A stretch of DNA of 64,000 nt from Bemisia tabaci (taxonomy: Eukaryota > Arthropoda > Insecta > Hemiptera > Aleyrodidae), in assembly GCF_918797505.1 (NCBI RefSeq), contig NC_092797.1, positions 19,109,372-19,173,371 of the forward strand. Direction: 5' to 3'. The notes beneath the pieces are model-generated. The model did no database searches. It saw nothing but the letters and a program-made list of their open reading frames with translations, and was not told where the DNA came from. Both the position numbers and the translations under genes were made by a program. The first letter of the stretch is position 1. Each line of letters begins with the position of its first letter. Of this stretch, positions 58,481-64,000 are shown piece by piece.

Positions 58481-59186
58481 AATTACCGAAACCATGATTC
58501 ACGAATTCTTGTGGCATAGGTTGGTTCCAACTACATGTGACGTCAAAGAGCAAAAATCAAGAAAGCAGAGAAATTATTCTCTGCAACGGGATTGAAATTC
58601 ACAATACGAGTATGTTTTTCCCAAAGGAAACATAAGTAGGTTGTCCTCAACTGAGCACCCACATGCGGTGACCGATGCGTAAGAACAATGAACATCAATA
58701 GTAATGCATTTGGGAATTAGGATCTCCTACGTACTTCCGGCTCCTCATCCATGAAAGCACCTATCTGCATGAAGGCTAAAATAACAGATATTTCGTTTCT
58801 AAAAAGACCCTGAAATAGTAGCTTACATCATCTTTGAAAAATGTATTCTATTATGACCTTTTGTGGGAAAGGAGCCTTGGAGTCAAAATACTCATCGGAG
58901 CAGTATCTTTAAAGCCGGCTCAGAAAATCTTGAGTTGAGTTATGCGGTTTCTTGTATTCTCGCGAATGAATCACAGCTGGCGGGATTGTTTTTTAGACCA
59001 ATGCAATGGATAAAACATCATTATGAATGAATGTTGAACCGCTCGCATCATAGATTAAAACTATGTATGAATACAAATACTTTTCCTCCTTGTAAACTTC
59101 AAAATACCATAATTCCAAGTTGGTCGATATATTTGAGCGTTCTTGGTTTCAAAATTATGTTTAAAAACTGAGAATATTCTTCAAAT

Positions 59187-59394
59187 GGATGCACTGAAAA
59201 AATAACTGCGGCCGTGGAAGCCGTACTTACAGGCTATATAGACATACCGTCCGCGTTTCGGGCTCAGAAGCCGAAAGTTTCGGGTGTGTCACCCAGAGCA
59301 ACCAAAGTTACTGCTCCAACACGTGGAACTTTTGGCCTCAGAGTCAGGGAGGCATGGAATGTCTATGCAGCCAGTAACTTTCTTTCAGTGTGTG
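59187..59394. mobile_element. MITE with CACTGAAA ends
   Basis: Left end CACTGAAAAAATAACTGCGG, right end GCCAGTAACTTTCTTTCAGTG. Inner inverted boxes GGCTATATAGACATACC and GGAATGTCTATGCAGCC. The 68-codon frame across it is an artefact of the element. It lies downstream of gene B. Confidence 0.62.
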
Positions 59395-60486
59395 TATGTA
59401 GTCTTGTTTTTTTGAACTAAACACCCAAAAACCCATCCAAGAAAAAACAGATGAAATCACCGTATTTTTTCAGAGCATGGTGTCCGTGAAATTACGAATG
59501 TATTAAATTTTATTGGAATATTTGTTGATGTAAATCCTTAGTTAAAAGAGATTGAAGTGAAGAGATTAATCCATAAAAGACTGTTCTAGGATGTAGTGAG
59601 CTAGTTTATTCGTAGTTGTTATTTTTAGGCATGTTTGCACCGAAGGAAATTACATGAAAGTTCAACACTTCTTTGAGCATGAAAATAGCAGTATATGTTT
59701 TGATTTTATAAAGGAGTGTTGACTTATTGAAAAACAATTTTTTGTCAAATGTATGTTGAAGGCAAAAGTCTCCAAAAATTGAAGGAACATTGAAAATAAT
59801 AAACTGTAGACGTACTCAATGTGTGCTTCGGCAAATTTTTACAAAAATGTAAAGGCTTGCACTGTGATTATAGTCTGAAAGTTGACGGTATAAAGTTCAC
59901 TAGGTAGAATAGCTCTTCGGATATAACCTTGCTTACAGTCAAAACTGTGCATTTCAGATAAATTCATCATAATTTAATACAGGGTCTCTTATCACTTGCA
60001 GATAAAAACCAGCTTTCAGGAGTCCTTCATTTTGAGAGCTTTGACGAAAAGACTGAAATGTTGTCTGTCAGCTTAAAAAATACAAATGCCTTGTTAGAAT
60101 CAAATACCAGTCAATGGCTCTGCTAAAGTTCAGAGCCCGGAATATACTCATAAATAATTATATAAATCAAATCATACACATTGCACGTAACTGATCTCTT
60201 TTTCAAATTAAAAATTAATTCGTCAATTACTCATATATTGACTTATTAGTGTCCAATTTTTTTCATTTTTCAACTTTGATACGCAAAGAAAAAAATTGAG
60301 AGTAAGAAAAAAAATGTGGAAAATTGACGAAATTATACTATGAAGTGGATATCGAAGAGTTACTCCGTGAAATTTATGGAGTATTATTTTTATTCTTAAT
60401 ATTCTGTTTTTCATTCAATTTTACGCAGATGAAAAATGGATTTCTCGTGCACATACAATTACATTGTTAAAAAATAAGTCCAACAT

Positions 60487-60592
60487 GTTTCAAATGTTCA
60501 TTTTACAATAGTGGAAAGCTAAATCAACCACGAGGGTGGTTAAATAAGCATTTTCTTATTGTAAAATCCACATTGAAACATGTTTTTAACTG
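60487..60592. repeat. Foldback, about 50-bp arms
   Basis: ATGTTTCAA, ATTTTACAATA and AACCACGAG at the left pair with GGTGGTT, TATTGTAAAAT and TTGAAACATGT at the right. The arms nearly meet at CACGAGGGTG. It is MITE-like, with no coding content. Confidence 0.65.
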
Positions 60593-61923
60593 AAAAATTG
60601 TTAAATCAGCACTTTTATTTTTTCCGTGTAATGTTTATGTTAGTTTCTTAAATTTGAAAGTCGAAGTGTATTTTTGAAGCTTGTGTGGTATCAGAGGACC
60701 TTATTCTCGATAAGTTTTTATAGTTTGAGCTTTGTGCGACGATCTTTACTTTACGGAGCAAAGATAATTCATTTTTACGGTGCACTTTTTACAGAAATAT
60801 ACGTGGTATTCTAAATTCACCTATCAACCATCCTTCTATCTTATTTCATGAAAAAAAAAATGTGTTTAAAGGAGCCAAAATCCATAATTTTCATGTGATT
60901 CCAACAAGCTTCTGACCTGTTTACTTCAGATGGCTAAAGCCCAGTCATGATCATGATTCCCTGACAAGAATTTAAAAATTTTAGGTTAAGAGATTAAACA
61001 ACACGAATCAAAAATATTTTATAGTATAACTAAGAGACAAACTAAAGGTTCTTTTAAATATTTCCTGGGACCTAGTGGGATTTAATTTGTAATCTTTTCA
61101 GATGTACCTGTTTTCTTTCTTTATTTCTTTTTAGCTATAGAAGTTTTTTTTTGCAAATTTTGAATTTTCTTCTAGTTTCACCAGCCTTATCATATATTGC
61201 ATTGGTTATACGATAATTACCCCTCTCCACTTATTATAAAGTCAATGTTTTTATTTTTACTTTTAGTTTAATATGTACGGGTTAAAATATCTGTAAAGGT
61301 GCGCATTTTTAACAAAACAGGGACGTTCATGAAAGGAAACTAGTTTTATCATATATTTGGATTTCAACCACCTTTTATCAATTATGTACCTTAAGTTTCT
61401 GTGGACAAAAAGAATGTTAGTCTCAAAAGGGACTGACGGAACAAAGATTGATATTAATATTATATTTCGAACAAATAAACCGGAATAAAGAAATAAATAG
61501 TGAAACAACTTTGTGTTATTTCTCTATTTTTTAGACCTGCTCTTAATTATGAATCCACTCACATCTCTACAAAAATTCACCAAAGCTATCGCCTTACATT
61601 GATCTGCTTATAATTCTAGTTCATCAGTATGGAGTCTATAGGTATACTCTAAGAGGTTGCGGTATCCAAATTGTCTTACCCTTTCAATTTTTTACATCTC
61701 TTTTTGATGGGAGTGACAAACGGGACATTTGCCAAACTAAACCGACGTTACTATATGACTTGAAACATTGAGAAGCTCTGTCAAGCGAAATGCCTTCAAC
61801 TGGTGAAATATGCAATTTGTACCACTCGCCTCAAGTCCTTGCCTGTTAGACCTGTGTTGCGAGACAGCAAGCGTGCGGCTGAGGGTGATGGTAATCCAAG
61901 CGCGAGATAGCCATATCTACAAC

Positions 61924-62068
61924 TGGACTACATTTTGCAATTGGGAACTATAATTTCCGGCCCAGTTTTAAAACAACGTATGCGCCATTAGTTTCCCTAT
62001 GCACATAAGCGTTTTTTCAGATGAGCGAGAATTTATAGTTCCGAATTGCAAAATGCAGTCCAACTCGT
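61924..62068. repeat. Foldback, about 30-bp arms
   Basis: GGACTACATTTTGCAATTGG plus GAACTATAA at the left pairs with TTATAGTTC plus GAATTGCAAAATGCAGTCC at the right, with a ~90-bp loop. MITE-like. Confidence 0.7.
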
Positions 62069-64000
62069 CTTTGCTCAGACAAATAAGAACGTAACTACAT
62101 TTTGATGTTACAAAATTTTCACTTTCAATAATACGAGTATTTTCACCGGGAAACTGTTCGCTGTTTTTAACTGAAGATTTCATCGATCTTATTTCTTCTG
62201 ATTGAACGCCTAAATCGACAAAAATTGACAGAGTGGCCGATCGTAGAGCATGCTGTCATACAACGTCAAACTTTTTTTTGTTTGAGGCAAAGCATCACAC
62301 CATTTGAGGAACTTCAGGAAATGGGTCACTAAACTGTGAACCAATTTTGACTTGTGCATACATTTTTCTAAAGGTATATTACGTGTAGAATGCGATGCGT
62401 ATGTTAAACGCGAAAAAAAAAAAAAAAAAAAAAAATCAAAAACCGAGAAATACGCAGTTCAAAAAGCGCAACTTTTTCGGAAAAGAAGAAAATGCACCGG
62501 TTCCGCGCCAAACTGAATGATGGCATCCGGCATCAACCAGCGGAGATAGCGATTTGACAGCCGTGGTACATCACTTTCCATTGATTTCTTACCATTCCGG
62601 AGCGTTTGAAATTTCTTTGAGTCTCTGGACTTTTCAAAAGGCAGACTTGCCCGGAATTCTGGCTCCAAAACTATGCAAGAAATCACCACGTATATAATCT
62701 ACTCATCTGGTACTTTCAGAATATTTAATAAAAAATACAAGGTTTAGTGACCCATGAACGAAAGTTGCACTCGAAAGAAGTAACATTTCTAAAGGCAGAT
62801 AGAAAAAAAGCAAAAGCCTACCCTACAACCGATGAAAAAAAAAACAAAATAAATGGGGTTAACGGTCAGAGGGGGGGGGCACATTTTTTGATGTAGAGTA
62901 CGAGGTCTGGAGGGAACACGTGCCCTCCCCCCCCCCTAGCTAGGGGGTACGAAGGGTTTCGCCTGAAAAATTTCATACAAATAGTCCCTTCCAAATTGAA
63001 TTTTAAGCAGTCTCATATTTTTTAGCATGTACACAATGTGCGCAGCATATAAAAGTTGAAAATTGACAAATAATATACACGGAGAAAACGATATAGTGCT
63101 GAGCACTAACAGTTTAGATCAAATGGAGCAGCTAGCATGGCAGTATTGGTATGGTAAACTCTGGTTATAAAGTTCTTTCTTAAGACTAGTCCAGTCAATT
63201 TTTAGGAGCACTTTTACCCCCTCCCTTTTCCCTCCTCTCTTGCCCCCTTTTTTTCTTTTTCGGGGGCATGCCACCATGCCCCTTCCCCCGGATTCGCCAC
63301 TGGAAACAACTGAACCGGCGCAGTTTAACTTAATATTGAAAAACCCGCGTCCGTTCTTCTCCCGGCGGATAGGAGATTTGAGGAGAGGATAAGATGAATT
63401 TATCTATGACTCGGTAAACTTAGGCCGAATTTCACGGGTGAGTGCGACAGCTGGGCACTGGAGCAATGATTCGACACCATCGCTAGCGTCTTTACCACGA
63501 GTGGAATAAACTCAACAACAGTAACCAACACCCACCAACGCCCGGCAAGGAGCCAGCCCACTGCTTCACTTTCTTTCTGACACAGGTGAAATTAAAAGTG
63601 TTTTACCGCCAGCCGGCTCGTGTCTCACTCATGAACTCCGTCTTAAGACACCAGTGCTTATATTCTTCGCTTCAAGTGTCTTCAAGTGCCGCAATTAACG
63701 CGTGTGTTTGTTAACATCTCAGCTTACCGGAATATTGCATCGCTAACAATCAGCCGAGAGGATCTCCTCAGGCGAGGAGCTGTTAAAAAATAACAATCAA
63801 AGGGACTTTAAGCATTCTGGATCCAAGGCTTTTCATTATTTGGGTGAGTGAATGTCAGTTCTTGACCTCTCATTATTTTAGAATTTTCAAAATTCACACT
63901 TTGCAAGGTTTGTTTTTAAAGTGTCAATTCATATGAACAGGATAATCCAAGCGTCTGGTTTTTAGTGATACTATATTTGGATGACTTTGGACGCAATATG
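62069..64000. other. Region downstream of gene B
   Basis: Includes a poly-A run at 62409, G- and C-homopolymers at 62871 and 62926, and a pyrimidine-rich stretch at 63215-63295 ending GGATTCGCCACTGG. From about 63300 the sequence becomes less AT-rich. GGGTGAGTGAATG at 63840 could be a donor of a non-coding first exon of a further gene. No exon can be called. Confidence 0.3.

Overview
The window is AT-rich nuclear DNA of an animal, almost certainly an insect. Its genes are split by long introns, the AG/GT splice sites are canonical, no bacterial-type operons are present, and most of the non-coding sequence is small inverted-repeat mobile elements. The only protein family I recognise (DM4/DM12) is known from insects. 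The repeat style reminds me of Hemiptera, possibly a whitefly such as Bemisia tabaci. That species guess is an impression, not a result.

Two small three-exon genes on the + strand can be assembled by hand. Gene A (15546-38516, exons 15546-15600, 28850-28988 and 38345-38516) encodes a 121-residue secreted protein with the cysteine pattern of the DM4/DM12 family (C-x5-C, then C-x6-C followed by P). Gene B (48799-58480, exons 48799-48988, 57567-57765 and 58357-58480) encodes a 170-residue secreted protein. It has the same layout: signal peptide in exon 1, C-x5-C in exon 2, a C...C pair in exon 3, and the same intron phases (1, then 2). I read them as tandem paralogues about 10 kb apart, with B strongly diverged. 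The first exon of each lies at the 3' edge of a GC-rich, promoter-like stretch.

Layout: 1-12.9 kb is mostly unassigned AT-rich DNA with two GC-rich patches (2.2-2.8 and 5.0-5.6 kb) and one copy of an ~890-bp element (10152-11044). At 12.9-14.4 kb a small foldback lies next to a 1.34-kb near-perfect palindrome. 14.8-15.6 kb is a poly-C tract, then the GC-rich start of gene A. Intron 1 of gene A (15.6-28.85 kb) holds a 935-bp direct tandem duplication, the second ~890-bp element (inverted) and several MITEs. Intron 2 (29.0-38.3 kb) holds a foldback with two 422-bp arms, a 205-bp tandem repeat and a hAT-like MITE. A 16-bp minisatellite follows the gene A stop. 39-48 kb is intergenic with MITEs and a weak minus-strand reading frame. 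A C-rich minisatellite lies upstream of gene B. Intron 1 of gene B (49.0-57.6 kb) carries a 430-bp polypurine tract and more MITEs. 58.5-64 kb has no recognised gene.

The accessory content is mainly at least eight families or singletons of non-autonomous inverted-repeat elements. For one family both copies show perfect 8-bp target duplications. I found no transposase, tRNA, rRNA or CRISPR. I could not run searches, so family names rest on motif recognition.
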